Source: DASSWG01 sp041689995
GTDB taxonomy: Bacteria > Bacteroidota > Bacteroidia > Flavobacteriales > Flavobacteriaceae
Assembly (NCBI GenBank): GCA_041689995.1
Contig: JBDNFD010000078.1
Span: forward strand, 1 to 9,858
Direction of reading: 5' to 3'
DNA length: 9,858 bases
The notes beneath the pieces are model-generated. The model was not told where the DNA came from. It searched no databases and saw only the letters and a program-made list of their open reading frames with translations. The first letter of the stretch is position 1; every line of letters starts with the position of its first letter. The position numbers were made by a program, and so were the translations under genes. This document shows positions 1 through 5,351 of this stretch, in pieces.

Positions 1-59
1 ACCTTATTGAATTTCCCTTTTATTTCTTGAATTTTAGCAATATCTTCGTGTTGTAGCAT
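1..59 (-). CDS. N-terminus of an unidentified protein, cut by the window edge
   Basis: Reading leftward from the ATG at 59 gives 19 open codons beginning MLQHEDIAKIQEIKG, a hydrophilic and probably helical start with plausible codon use. The frame runs off the left edge, so neither family nor length can be told. The gene would diverge from the DUF1828/DUF1829 gene at 217, and a perfect hairpin sequence lies between the two starts. The call rests only on an open frame with a protein-like start, so it is tentative. Confidence 0.45.
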   Translation of the reverse strand, partial: MLQHEDIAKIQEIKGKFNK

Positions 60-96
60 GTTTTGTACTTTGTGTTTAGTAACTTAAAGATACAAC

Positions 97-121
97 AAAA
101 CCAAGGGTTTACCTTGGTTTT
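97..121. repeat. Perfect 10-bp inverted repeat between divergent genes
   Basis: The arms AAAACCAAGG and CCTTGGTTTT are exact reverse complements around a 5-base spacer GTTTA. Both neighbouring genes point away from this spot, so a terminator for either is not expected. An operator, or a leader hairpin for the leftward gene, fits the position better. It could also end a transcript coming from outside the window. The symmetry is seen directly; the function is inferred. Confidence 0.55.
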
Positions 122-216
122 CATGCTATATATTGCCGTTTAAACCCTGTAAATAATGGGTGCGAAACTTGAGTAATGTAATTAAAAGACCAACTATTGA
201 AATACCTATGTTCTAA

Positions 217-987
217 ATGAATTGTGAATTAGTCATACAAGAATACTTAAAATGGATTAAGGACAACACACTCGTTAAACGAATCGAGGGAAACGATATT
301 TGCGCTATTTCAACTCCATTTCTTGACCGACACAATGATCATTTAAATATCTATCTTGTCAAAAACGGAGATAACTTTGTTTTAACCGATAATGGATATA
401 CCATAGCAGATTTTCGGATGTCTGGAATGGAAATAAACACTCCCAAGAGAGAAAATATTCTCAAGACTTCTTTAAATGGATTTGGAGTTAACATTAATCA
501 AAACGACGAATTATTCGTTCCGGCAAACAAAAATAATTTAGGGCAAAAAAAACATTATCTGATACAAGCTATTTTAGCCGTAAATGATATGTTTAATTTA
601 TCTCAAGAAACTGTTACTTCACTTTTTAAAGAAGATGTAGAATTATTTTTGAGGAGTAACGATATCTATTTTTCTAAAGACATTAAACTAACAGGTAAAA
701 GTGGATTTGATCATAACATAGATTTTTTAATACCCCAAACCCGCACCAAGCCTGAAAGACTTATAAAGACAGTTAACTCTCCTAAAAAGAATAGTATTTT
801 AAATGCTATTATGGCCTTTAATGACATACCGCAGACGAGGGATACTAAGACTTCAAATTATGTTATTTATAACGACTTTGAAAAAGATGTGTCAACTGAT
901 ATTATTAATGCTTTGGATAACTATAAGGTGCATCATATACCTTGGACACATAAAGAAAAAAGAGTGTCTGAGTTTTCTATGAATTAA
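217..987 (+). CDS. DUF1828/DUF1829 domain protein
   Basis: This 256-residue soluble protein has no signal peptide or membrane segment. The N-terminal half (about 28-120) has the DUF1828 pattern: a TPFLDRHND-like stretch at 33-41, then a strand-rich segment with LTDNGYTI at 56-63. The C-terminal half (about 150-245) resembles DUF1829, with GKSGFDHNIDFLIP at 160-173. The two domains usually occur together at about this length, so the gene looks whole. Its biochemical role is not known to me. The GxSGFxHxxDF stretch recalls the core of restriction-endonuclease-like folds, but I see no clear D...ExK set, so nuclease activity is only a guess. It stands alone: the next gene starts 366 bases later. 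The family appears in accessory DNA beside restriction genes, as here. The start is the first ATG and there is no clear ribosome binding site. Confidence 0.8.
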   Translation: MNCELVIQEYLKWIKDNTLVKRIEGNDICAISTPFLDRHNDHLNIYLVKNGDNFVLTDNGYTIADFRMSGMEINTPKRENILKTSLNGFGVNINQNDELFVPANKNNLGQKKHYLIQAILAVNDMFNLSQETVTSLFKEDVELFLRSNDIYFSKDIKLTGKSGFDHNIDFLIPQTRTKPERLIKTVNSPKKNSILNAIMAFNDIPQTRDTKTSNYVIYNDFEKDVSTDIINALDNYKVHHIPWTHKEKRVSEFSMN

Positions 988-1031
988 AATATATAGTTAT
1001 TCAACAAGCCATATCCCTTTTTTGAGCATAA

Positions 1032-1054
1032 TTCTTATTTGACGGTTATTTGAT
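1032..1054 (+). repeat. Direct repeat copy A (23 bp)
   Basis: The sequence from TTCTTATTTGAC to GGTTATTTGAT matches copy B at 1098-1120 except for one base (C at 1043, T at 1109). The copies start 66 bases apart. Each also contains TTATTTGA-like units twice (TTATTTGA then TTATTTGAT). It could be a recombination scar, a recombinase site or a double protein-binding site. Confidence 0.7.
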
Positions 1055-1097
1055 AGAAAGTGTTAACAACTGGGACAAGGTGTTGATAAGTAGGGCT

Positions 1098-1120
1098 TTC
1101 TTATTTGATGGTTATTTGAT
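1098..1120 (+). repeat. Direct repeat copy B (23 bp)
   Basis: This is the second copy of the repeat at 1032-1054, identical at 22 of 23 positions. The intervening 43 bases contain two GTGTT(A/G)A-type words, at about 1060 and 1080. The pair lies upstream of the restriction remnant and downstream of the DUF1828/DUF1829 gene, a plausible boundary between two accessory modules. Confidence 0.7.
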
Positions 1121-1148
1121 TTACTGCGTATAAATTAAAAAATGATGA

Positions 1149-1229
1149 ATAGAACAGAATTCAAATTTAGAGCGGATAAGTGAAAAGCAACGAGATACAG
1201 ATGCACTTTATATGTTTAAAAAACAGTAA
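1149..1229 (+). pseudogene. Possible C-terminal remnant of a lost gene
   Basis: One frame reads 26 sense codons to a TAA with no usable start: IEQNSNLERISEKQ, then RDTDALYMFKKQ. The composition is protein-like (helical, charged, with few of the A/T-driven residues of noise), and a stop codon lies directly upstream in the same frame. It may be the tail of a gene whose body was deleted. The evidence is only the look of the peptide, so this is weak. Confidence 0.25.
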
Positions 1230-1353
1230 TTAGTAATTAAGCAACACATAAAAGAAGCTTGTGATTCCTTGTTTTATAGGGGTTTCGAGAGGTTAACCAA
1301 CAGTCATCAACAAATAAGCAACATTGTAAACAATTTATTAGTGTGATTCTGAT

Positions 1354-1818
1354 ATGAACGAAGCCCAAACCAAACACGATTTAATTACCCCCGCTTTGCA
1401 AAAAGCTGGTTGGGGCATTGTTGAAGGATCGCGCTTGCGGTTGGAATTCCCCATTACCAAAGGGCGTTTAATCGGCCATGGAAAACGTGCCACACCCATT
1501 TTTGCAGATTATGTTTTAGAATATAAAAACCGACGCATTGGCGTTGTAGAAGCCAAAAAGCGAGATCTATATTATACAGATGGTCTGGGCCAGGCCAAAA
1601 ATTATGCAGAACGACTAAACATTAGATACACCTATGCTACCAACGGCCTAAGAATCTACGGTGCAGATATAGACGAAACCACTTTTGACCTCAGCGTAAA
1701 AAACGCAAACACCCCAGAAGAAGCACCGTTAAGAAGCCCAGAAGATATTTTGGAAGAAATGGAGCGTTTGGATTTGGAGACTAGTTCTATTTTGGAATCT
1801 ATTAAGGAGCTGATATGA
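1354..1818 (+). pseudogene. HsdR nuclease domain fused in frame to an HsdM C-terminus (type I restriction remnant)
   Basis: The 154-residue reading frame is open but is not a normal protein. Residues 1-105 match the N-terminal endonuclease domain of type I restriction subunit R: an opening like NEAQTKHDLITPALQKAGW, then a PD-(D/E)xK site with D52, E66-A-K68 and a following QAKNYA (Q80, Y84). A complete HsdR is about 800-1100 residues with helicase motors, all missing here. From about residue 108 the text changes to FDLSVKNAN...SPEDILEEMERLD...ESIKELI, the typical ending of type I methylase subunit M. An in-frame deletion from early hsdR to late hsdM in an hsdR-hsdM operon explains it. The nuclease residues are intact, so a small product could still fold, but without motors, methylase or HsdS it cannot be a working type I enzyme. 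Its TGA overlaps the ATG of the next remnant (ATGA), as in a coupled operon. The HsdM assignment is from memory of family endings. Confidence 0.8.
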
Positions 1819-1960
1819 GCGTGGAAAAACAAAAAAACCAACCGGTCGCAAATTGTGACCGGTTCAAAAGCCTAAAACATTCACGTAACAATCGGTTATG
1901 TTTACAAAGTTGAAAACTGATTCTGGAAGCGTTTTTAAATTTATAAAAGAGTAGCTATGA
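1815..1960 (+). pseudogene. Gutted duplicate of the ORF6N gene
   Basis: An ATG overlapping the stop of the chimera opens 32 codons, beginning MSVEKQKNQPVANCDRF and ending at TGA 1911-1913. The stretch from about 1833 to 1885 aligns with 2149-2200 inside the intact downstream ORF6N gene: VANCDRFKSLKHS against VTICGRFENLKHS. The stretch from about 1906 to 1959 then aligns with the end of that gene (2784-2838), including GATTCTG.AAGCGTTTT and the last codons, with one base of indel and a stop. The remnant is therefore a beginning, a middle piece and an end with the rest deleted. It looks like one copy of a tandem duplication that decayed, or a diverged paralogue scarred by recombination. Its last bases run into the start of the intact gene. 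Confidence 0.7.
1840..1864. repeat. 25-nt palindrome, copy in the ORF6N remnant
   Basis: AACCGGTC at the left and GACCGGTT at the right are exact reverse complements, and the inner GCAAATTGT continues the symmetry. Of 12 symmetric base pairs around the centre at 1852, 11 are Watson-Crick and one is G/T. A matching palindrome sits at the homologous place in the intact gene (2156-2180). In this copy it spells the codons for PVANCDRF. Confidence 0.7.
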
Positions 1961-2838
1961 AGGAGAAAAAGGAAATAACTCCTATTTTAATAGAAAATAG
2001 AATTTTCACTTTTAGAGGAGAACAGCTAATGATAGATACGGATTTGGCTGAAATGTATCAGGTGGAAACTAAAGTTCTCAACCAGAGCATTAAAAGAAAT
2101 ATTGAGCGTTTTCCAGAAGCTTTTAGATTTCAATTGTCTAACAATGAAAAAACCGAACTGGTCACAATTTGTGGCCGGTTTGAAAATCTAAAGCATTCTT
2201 CAGTAAATCCTCACGCTTTTACAGAACAAGGCATAGCCATGCTTTCTGCGGTATTGCGTAGTGAAATCGCTGTAAAAGTAAGCATAGCCATTATGAATGC
2301 TTTTGTACATATGCGCAAAACTATTGGCAATCATCAACAATTGTTACAATTGTCTCAGGATTTTACTTCGCATAGATTAGAAACCAACAAAAAATTTGAG
2401 GAAGTATTTAAAGCTTTAGAAGCCCCAACACTAAAAAACAAACAAGGTATTTTCTTTGATGGACAAACGTATGATGCTTACGATTTTGTAAATGGACTAA
2501 TTAAAAAAGCAGAAACTTCTATTATAATAATTGACAATTACATAGACGATAGTGTAATTACACAACTAACCAAAAAGAATAAAAATGTACAGGTTTTTGT
2601 TTTGGCTAAAACCATAAGTAAAACTTTGCAACTTGATATTGATAAAGCAAATGCCCAATATCCAAGTTTTAAAGCAATACCTTTTGCCAAGGCTCACGAT
2701 CGTTTTTTAATTTTAGACCAAAAAGAAGTGTACCACATTGGTGCCTCACTAAAAGACTTGGGTAAAAAATGGTTTGCATTTTCAAAAATGGAAACCGATT
2801 CTGTAAGCGTTTTAAAATCTATAGAAGAGTTGATATGA
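1957..2838 (+). CDS. ORF6N-domain DNA-binding protein with PLD-like C-terminus
   Basis: This 293-residue soluble protein begins with an ORF6N domain (about 8-120), seen in IENRIFTFRGEQLMIDTDLAEMYQVET, LNQSIKRNIERFPEAFRFQL and the AFTEQGIAML stretch at 87-96. ORF6N is a phage-related DNA-binding domain. A helical linker (about 125-155) follows. The C-terminal part (about 165-280) resembles a phospholipase-D-like fold: SIIIIDNYID at 188-197, then HDRFLILD at 247-254 and GASLKDLGKKW at 262-272. Only the single HxRF half-motif is visible, so catalysis is not shown. Such proteins often sit between hsdM and hsdS in Bacteroidota type I operons, which fits the HsdM tail upstream, although hsdS is missing here. 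Its role there is unknown to me. The gene ends in TGATATGA; the overlapping ATG at 2835 opens only 17 codons, possibly the stub of a lost gene. Confidence 0.85.
   Translation: MKEKKEITPILIENRIFTFRGEQLMIDTDLAEMYQVETKVLNQSIKRNIERFPEAFRFQLSNNEKTELVTICGRFENLKHSSVNPHAFTEQGIAMLSAVLRSEIAVKVSIAIMNAFVHMRKTIGNHQQLLQLSQDFTSHRLETNKKFEEVFKALEAPTLKNKQGIFFDGQTYDAYDFVNGLIKKAETSIIIIDNYIDDSVITQLTKKNKNVQVFVLAKTISKTLQLDIDKANAQYPSFKAIPFAKAHDRFLILDQKEVYHIGASLKDLGKKWFAFSKMETDSVSVLKSIEELI
2156..2180. repeat. 25-nt palindrome inside the intact ORF6N gene
   Basis: Centred on 2168, ten of twelve symmetric positions pair perfectly and the other two are G/T. The left arm is AACTGGTCACAA and the right arm TTGTGGCCGGTT. 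It lies in frame in the ORF6N domain, encoding ELVTICGRF. The remnant upstream has the same element at 1840-1864 with even better symmetry. It may simply follow from codons for a conserved peptide, or it may be a DNA target, for instance for the protein itself. Confidence 0.65.
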
Positions 2839-2861
2839 ATTTAAAAACCATTTTTTTAAGA

Positions 2862-3497
2862 TCAGCTGATTTTCGAGAGTCCTTCTAAAATAAACTCCCA
2901 CTTAAAAAGCTCAAAAGATGAGGTTTTAGGTTTTTTAAAATAATCCATAAGTCTTTTCTTTTGAGCTTTATTCTTTTTAACAACTAATGAGTAGAGGTAG
3001 TCATTTATATCCCCTTCAAATATTTCTGCCTCAGTTCGTTTTATAATCCCACCACCTATTCTTTTCTGATAAATTCTTTCCATAAGAGAGATGTTTTCAG
3101 GGATTTTTACTCCCGTAATTCCAGCAAGTGAAATAATTAAATGTTGCACTTTCTTGTTCTTTAAATTTTCATACTCTGCAACTAATACATTTTGGATATC
3201 TACCAGCAACTCTTTATCTGCTATTGCAGTATTAAAAATACTATAATCAGAATTAGAATATTGGTAGATTCCATCACGACAAGTAATTGGAGCTTCAAAT
3301 CCAAGGATATCACTACGAAGTACCCTAATATCATTCCGAATAGTTCTTTCTGATACACTTGTTTTCTCACCCATTTTATTGCTAATGGCCTCAGAGCATT
3401 TTTGAATGAGATGATTTATATCGCAAGAAATAAATTGATTTCTTAAACAGGAATCTATTGTTTTATAGCGGACAAAAGCATTAAGATTTACAGGCAT
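2862..3497 (-). CDS. Winged-helix regulator of WYL type, without a WYL domain
   Basis: This 211-residue protein opens with MPVNLNAFVRYKTIDSCLRN, the characteristic start of Bacteroidota WYL-family regulators. A winged helix follows at about 20-80, whose recognition helix is SVSERTIRNDIRVLRSD (47-63), then a wing with GIYQYSNSDYSI. Full relatives run to about 330 residues with a ligand-sensing WYL domain. Here residues 95-211 are charged and helical and show no WYL motif, so the protein is either a short subtype or has lost its sensor domain. Relatives often repress defence systems. The gene runs toward the ORF6N gene (convergent, 23-base gap) and starts 12 bases below an inverted repeat at 3509-3527, which suggests autoregulation. 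The start is the first ATG and agrees with the family N-terminus. Confidence 0.7.
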   Translation of the reverse strand: MPVNLNAFVRYKTIDSCLRNQFISCDINHLIQKCSEAISNKMGEKTSVSERTIRNDIRVLRSDILGFEAPITCRDGIYQYSNSDYSIFNTAIADKELLVDIQNVLVAEYENLKNKKVQHLIISLAGITGVKIPENISLMERIYQKRIGGGIIKRTEAEIFEGDINDYLYSLVVKKNKAQKKRLMDYFKKPKTSSFELFKWEFILEGLSKIS

Positions 3498-3508
3498 AAT
3501 TTTATTCT

Positions 3509-3527
3509 ATTGCAGATAGGCTGCAAT
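3509..3527. promoter_or_regulatory. Inverted repeat upstream of the WYL-type regulator
   Basis: ATTGCAG and CTGCAAT are exact reverse complements around a 5-base spacer. The element is 12 bases upstream of the regulator's start codon on the minus strand, where a repressor would block its own transcription. The symmetry is seen; the role as an operator is inferred. Confidence 0.5.
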
Positions 3528-3620
3528 TTAGCAATATATATTTGTTCCAATAAATTAATTGAAATGGGAAATCCCGTAAGGAATTGATGATTTAGGGATT
3601 TAAATTTGTAGAGGGAGCAA

Positions 3621-3875
3621 CTAAAAATCAAATAATTCCAAATGGTTAATTTTTAAAACTCTAGCAATGGCATTTACATTACCTATAGAAGTATTGATTA
3701 TTCCTCGCTCTATTCTACTGATTTGTGATATTTCGATATCGAGGTCATTGGCAAGTTGCTCTTGGGTGAATCCTTTCTGCTTGCGCAGTTTTTTAAGGTT
3801 TTGCCCAAAGGCAATTATAAATTTTTGTTCGGTAAAATTTTTCACGAGGTAAACTTCGTAGAGATGTTTTAACAT
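3621..3875 (-). CDS. Small XRE-family helix-turn-helix regulator
   Basis: This 84-residue protein is nearly all one HTH_3 (Cro/C1-type) domain. An entry helix FGQNLKKLRKQKGF (23-36) is followed by the helix-turn-helix TQEQLANDLDIEISQISRIE (38-57), then NTSIGNVNAIARVLKINHLELFDF. The ending LELFDF is typical of short Bacteroidota XRE regulators. These bind DNA as dimers and usually repress their own or a neighbouring gene. The ATG at 3875 is the only upstream ATG in frame; an internal GTG (residue 11) would give a start closer to relatives. A 20-bp inverted repeat sits directly upstream, between this gene and the divergent lipoprotein gene, so the protein probably controls itself and perhaps that operon. 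Confidence 0.85.
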   Translation of the reverse strand: MLKHLYEVYLVKNFTEQKFIIAFGQNLKKLRKQKGFTQEQLANDLDIEISQISRIERGIINTSIGNVNAIARVLKINHLELFDF

Positions 3876-3877
3876 TT

Positions 3878-3897
3878 TATAGGCATATTTGCCTATA
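3878..3897. promoter_or_regulatory. Operator-like inverted repeat between XRE and lipoprotein genes
   Basis: TATAGGCA and TGCCTATA are perfect reverse complements around TATT, giving a 20-bp symmetric site. It begins 2 bases upstream of the XRE start codon and ends 24 bases before the lipoprotein start. The size and AT-rich symmetry suit a Cro/C1-type dimer. A TATATTTA sequence at 3894-3901, close to the TAnnTTTG -7 consensus, overlaps it on the plus strand, so binding could also block rightward transcription. Confidence 0.6.
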
Positions 3898-3921
3898 TTT
3901 AAAATTTAAAGTAAGTCAATA

Positions 3922-4905
3922 ATGAAGATTAAGGCAGCACTTCTTGTTTCTATCCTGCTCATTTCTTGTCAAAACGGGAAGAATACAAACCATAATTTGG
4001 ATGCACAGGTATCTACGAAAAAACAAGGTGATAAACAATTTTTTCAAGATTATTTTTTCAAAATAGATTGTCCTTGTAGGCTAAAAAAGGAATATAAAAA
4101 TTCAAAGATTAGTTATAAGGTTTATCGCTGTAGTTCTACTGATAGTGAAACAATATATTCTTTTTCTATTACAGATTTAAAAGAGAAATTAAATGAATAT
4201 AAAGATAATACAGCAAAAGAAGATTTTAAAAAGAGTGCTTTAAAAGATTACGAATCTGAACTGAAATCTAATAATATCAACTATACAAAGCCTTACATAT
4301 ATGGTTTCAAAGGTTTGGAATATTTAATTCCAAAGGGTGAAATTTACAACAAGCAAGCTGTTTTTATCAGTAATGGATTTGTATATACGTTTAATGTGAC
4401 TAGTGGCAAAAAGAAAATAGACAGCCTTTTTTCAAAATATATCAACTCATTTGAACTTTATCATAAAAGTCAAAAATACGGTTATTCTATTCAAATCCCC
4501 GAAGGATATAATCGACAAAAAATAATTGGTGCAAATGTCGATTTGAAATATGTAAATAAACACGGAGGGTCAGTTATTATGGTAGTTAAAAAAGCACCTA
4601 ATGCTAAAGCACCAACAATTGAAGATTTACTTTTATTACCAGATAGTTTCTGGTTAAAAAGATTTCCCTATCCTGAAATGAAAATTATTAAAAAAGGTAA
4701 AGTGTTCGTGGACAACACAAATGGCTTTTTCTTCACCTATATAGCAAAGGGTTCTGATCAAAAAATATTTTATTTTTATCATAACTATATTTTTTTAAAA
4801 AACGGCTACATATATACGTTGACAACTAGTTGTCAAAAAAGTCAAGTTTCTGATATGCGTCCATTATTTTTCAAGGTCTCTCATTCTTTAAAATTCCCGG
4901 ATTGA
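3922..4905 (+). CDS. Lipoprotein with two PsbP/DcrB-like repeats (putative)
   Basis: This 327-residue protein starts with a lipoprotein signal peptide: a K-rich start, a hydrophobic core and the lipobox L13-I-S-C16, so the mature protein would be lipid-anchored at C16. The rest appears to be two similar halves. Each starts with a strand pair like FFKIDCP (45-51) or YGYSIQIPEGY (187-197). Each then has a middle with FSITDLKEKL or MVVKKAP...TIEDLLLLP, a tyrosine/phenylalanine-rich strand region, a GFVYTFNVTSG or GYIYTLTTSCQK strand, and a closing helix ending in SF or SLKF. This layout recalls the PsbP/DcrB-like fold, an assignment from pattern only. Cysteines at 50, 52, 70 and 304 could form disulfides. 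It is the first gene of a plus-strand series and diverges from the XRE regulator. Function unknown. Confidence 0.75.
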   Translation: MKIKAALLVSILLISCQNGKNTNHNLDAQVSTKKQGDKQFFQDYFFKIDCPCRLKKEYKNSKISYKVYRCSSTDSETIYSFSITDLKEKLNEYKDNTAKEDFKKSALKDYESELKSNNINYTKPYIYGFKGLEYLIPKGEIYNKQAVFISNGFVYTFNVTSGKKKIDSLFSKYINSFELYHKSQKYGYSIQIPEGYNRQKIIGANVDLKYVNKHGGSVIMVVKKAPNAKAPTIEDLLLLPDSFWLKRFPYPEMKIIKKGKVFVDNTNGFFFTYIAKGSDQKIFYFYHNYIFLKNGYIYTLTTSCQKSQVSDMRPLFFKVSHSLKFPD

Positions 4906-4948
4906 TTACTGATTGATAAATAGTTATGATTATAAAAATAAAAATATA

Positions 4949-5344
4949 ATGTGGTATAAAATTATTGATTTGGTTGATTGGTTTGGTGAAATGAATGAAA
5001 GAGCCAAGGTCATTCGAAATTTCAACAAAGCCGCCAAATATGCTTTTGTCAGCGGGCAGGCCTTAACACTTTTAAAGGCCAAAATAACCAATGGTGATAG
5101 TCGCTACAAACATTCTTTTTCAAAATGGATGGGTGGCGGTTTTCGTGTGAAAGTGCTTTCTGGCAGACCTCTTAAAAGAAATGAACTTATAGAATTTGCG
5201 CATATAGTTTTGGATAACGAAGAGCTGGTTCGCAATTTAGTGACTCTGGGCTGGGATACCTTAGAAGTTCATGATAATGAAGGTTTTAAAGGCGTGAAAT
5301 ATCCCTTGAAAGAACATATGAATATTGGTGGGTATTTAAATTAA
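4949..5344 (+). CDS. Conserved-looking soluble protein of unknown function
   Basis: I choose the ATG at 4949 (131 residues, beginning MWYKIIDLVDWFGEMNERAK). The frame is open upstream to a TTG at 4913, but those codons (NSYDYKNKN) look like AT-rich leader. There is no signal peptide or membrane span. The first part (about 1-55) is helical and charged with RAKVIRNFNKAAKYAF. The middle has a basic glycine patch SKWMGGGFRVKVLSGR, and the end is acidic, VHDNEGFKGVKYPLKEH. No family is recognised. It lies 43 bases after the lipoprotein and 7 bases before the J-domain-like membrane gene, so they are very likely one transcript. Confidence 0.7.
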   Translation: MWYKIIDLVDWFGEMNERAKVIRNFNKAAKYAFVSGQALTLLKAKITNGDSRYKHSFSKWMGGGFRVKVLSGRPLKRNELIEFAHIVLDNEELVRNLVTLGWDTLEVHDNEGFKGVKYPLKEHMNIGGYLN

Positions 5345-5351
5345 TTAAATT

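Larger units (their letters stand above)
988..1353. other. 366-base gap with repeats and decayed coding remnants
   Basis: No intact gene fits here. The stretch holds a pair of 23-base direct repeats (1032-1054 and 1098-1120) and a short stop-terminated open stretch (1149-1229) that reads like the C-terminal end of a lost protein. It ends with TGATATGA at 1350-1357, the same stop/start arrangement found at later gene junctions in this block. I read it as a scar of gene loss upstream of the restriction remnant, possibly still carrying its promoter. No clear TAnnTTTG promoter was identified. Confidence 0.5.

Noticed and set aside
2835..2888. A 17-codon ORF whose ATG overlaps the stop of the ORF6N gene
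   Set aside because: It overlaps the 3' end of the opposite-strand regulator and its short peptide has no recognisable character. It may be the stub of a lost hsdS but cannot be supported as a gene.
3569..3601. AAATCCC/GGGATTT inverted repeat downstream of the XRE gene
   Set aside because: The spacer is about 19 bases and no T tract follows on the minus strand, so a terminator is not supported.
4913..4948. An upstream TTG start for the 131-residue protein
   Set aside because: The extra 12 codons are AT-rich leader-like, and the ATG at 4949 begins a better protein start.
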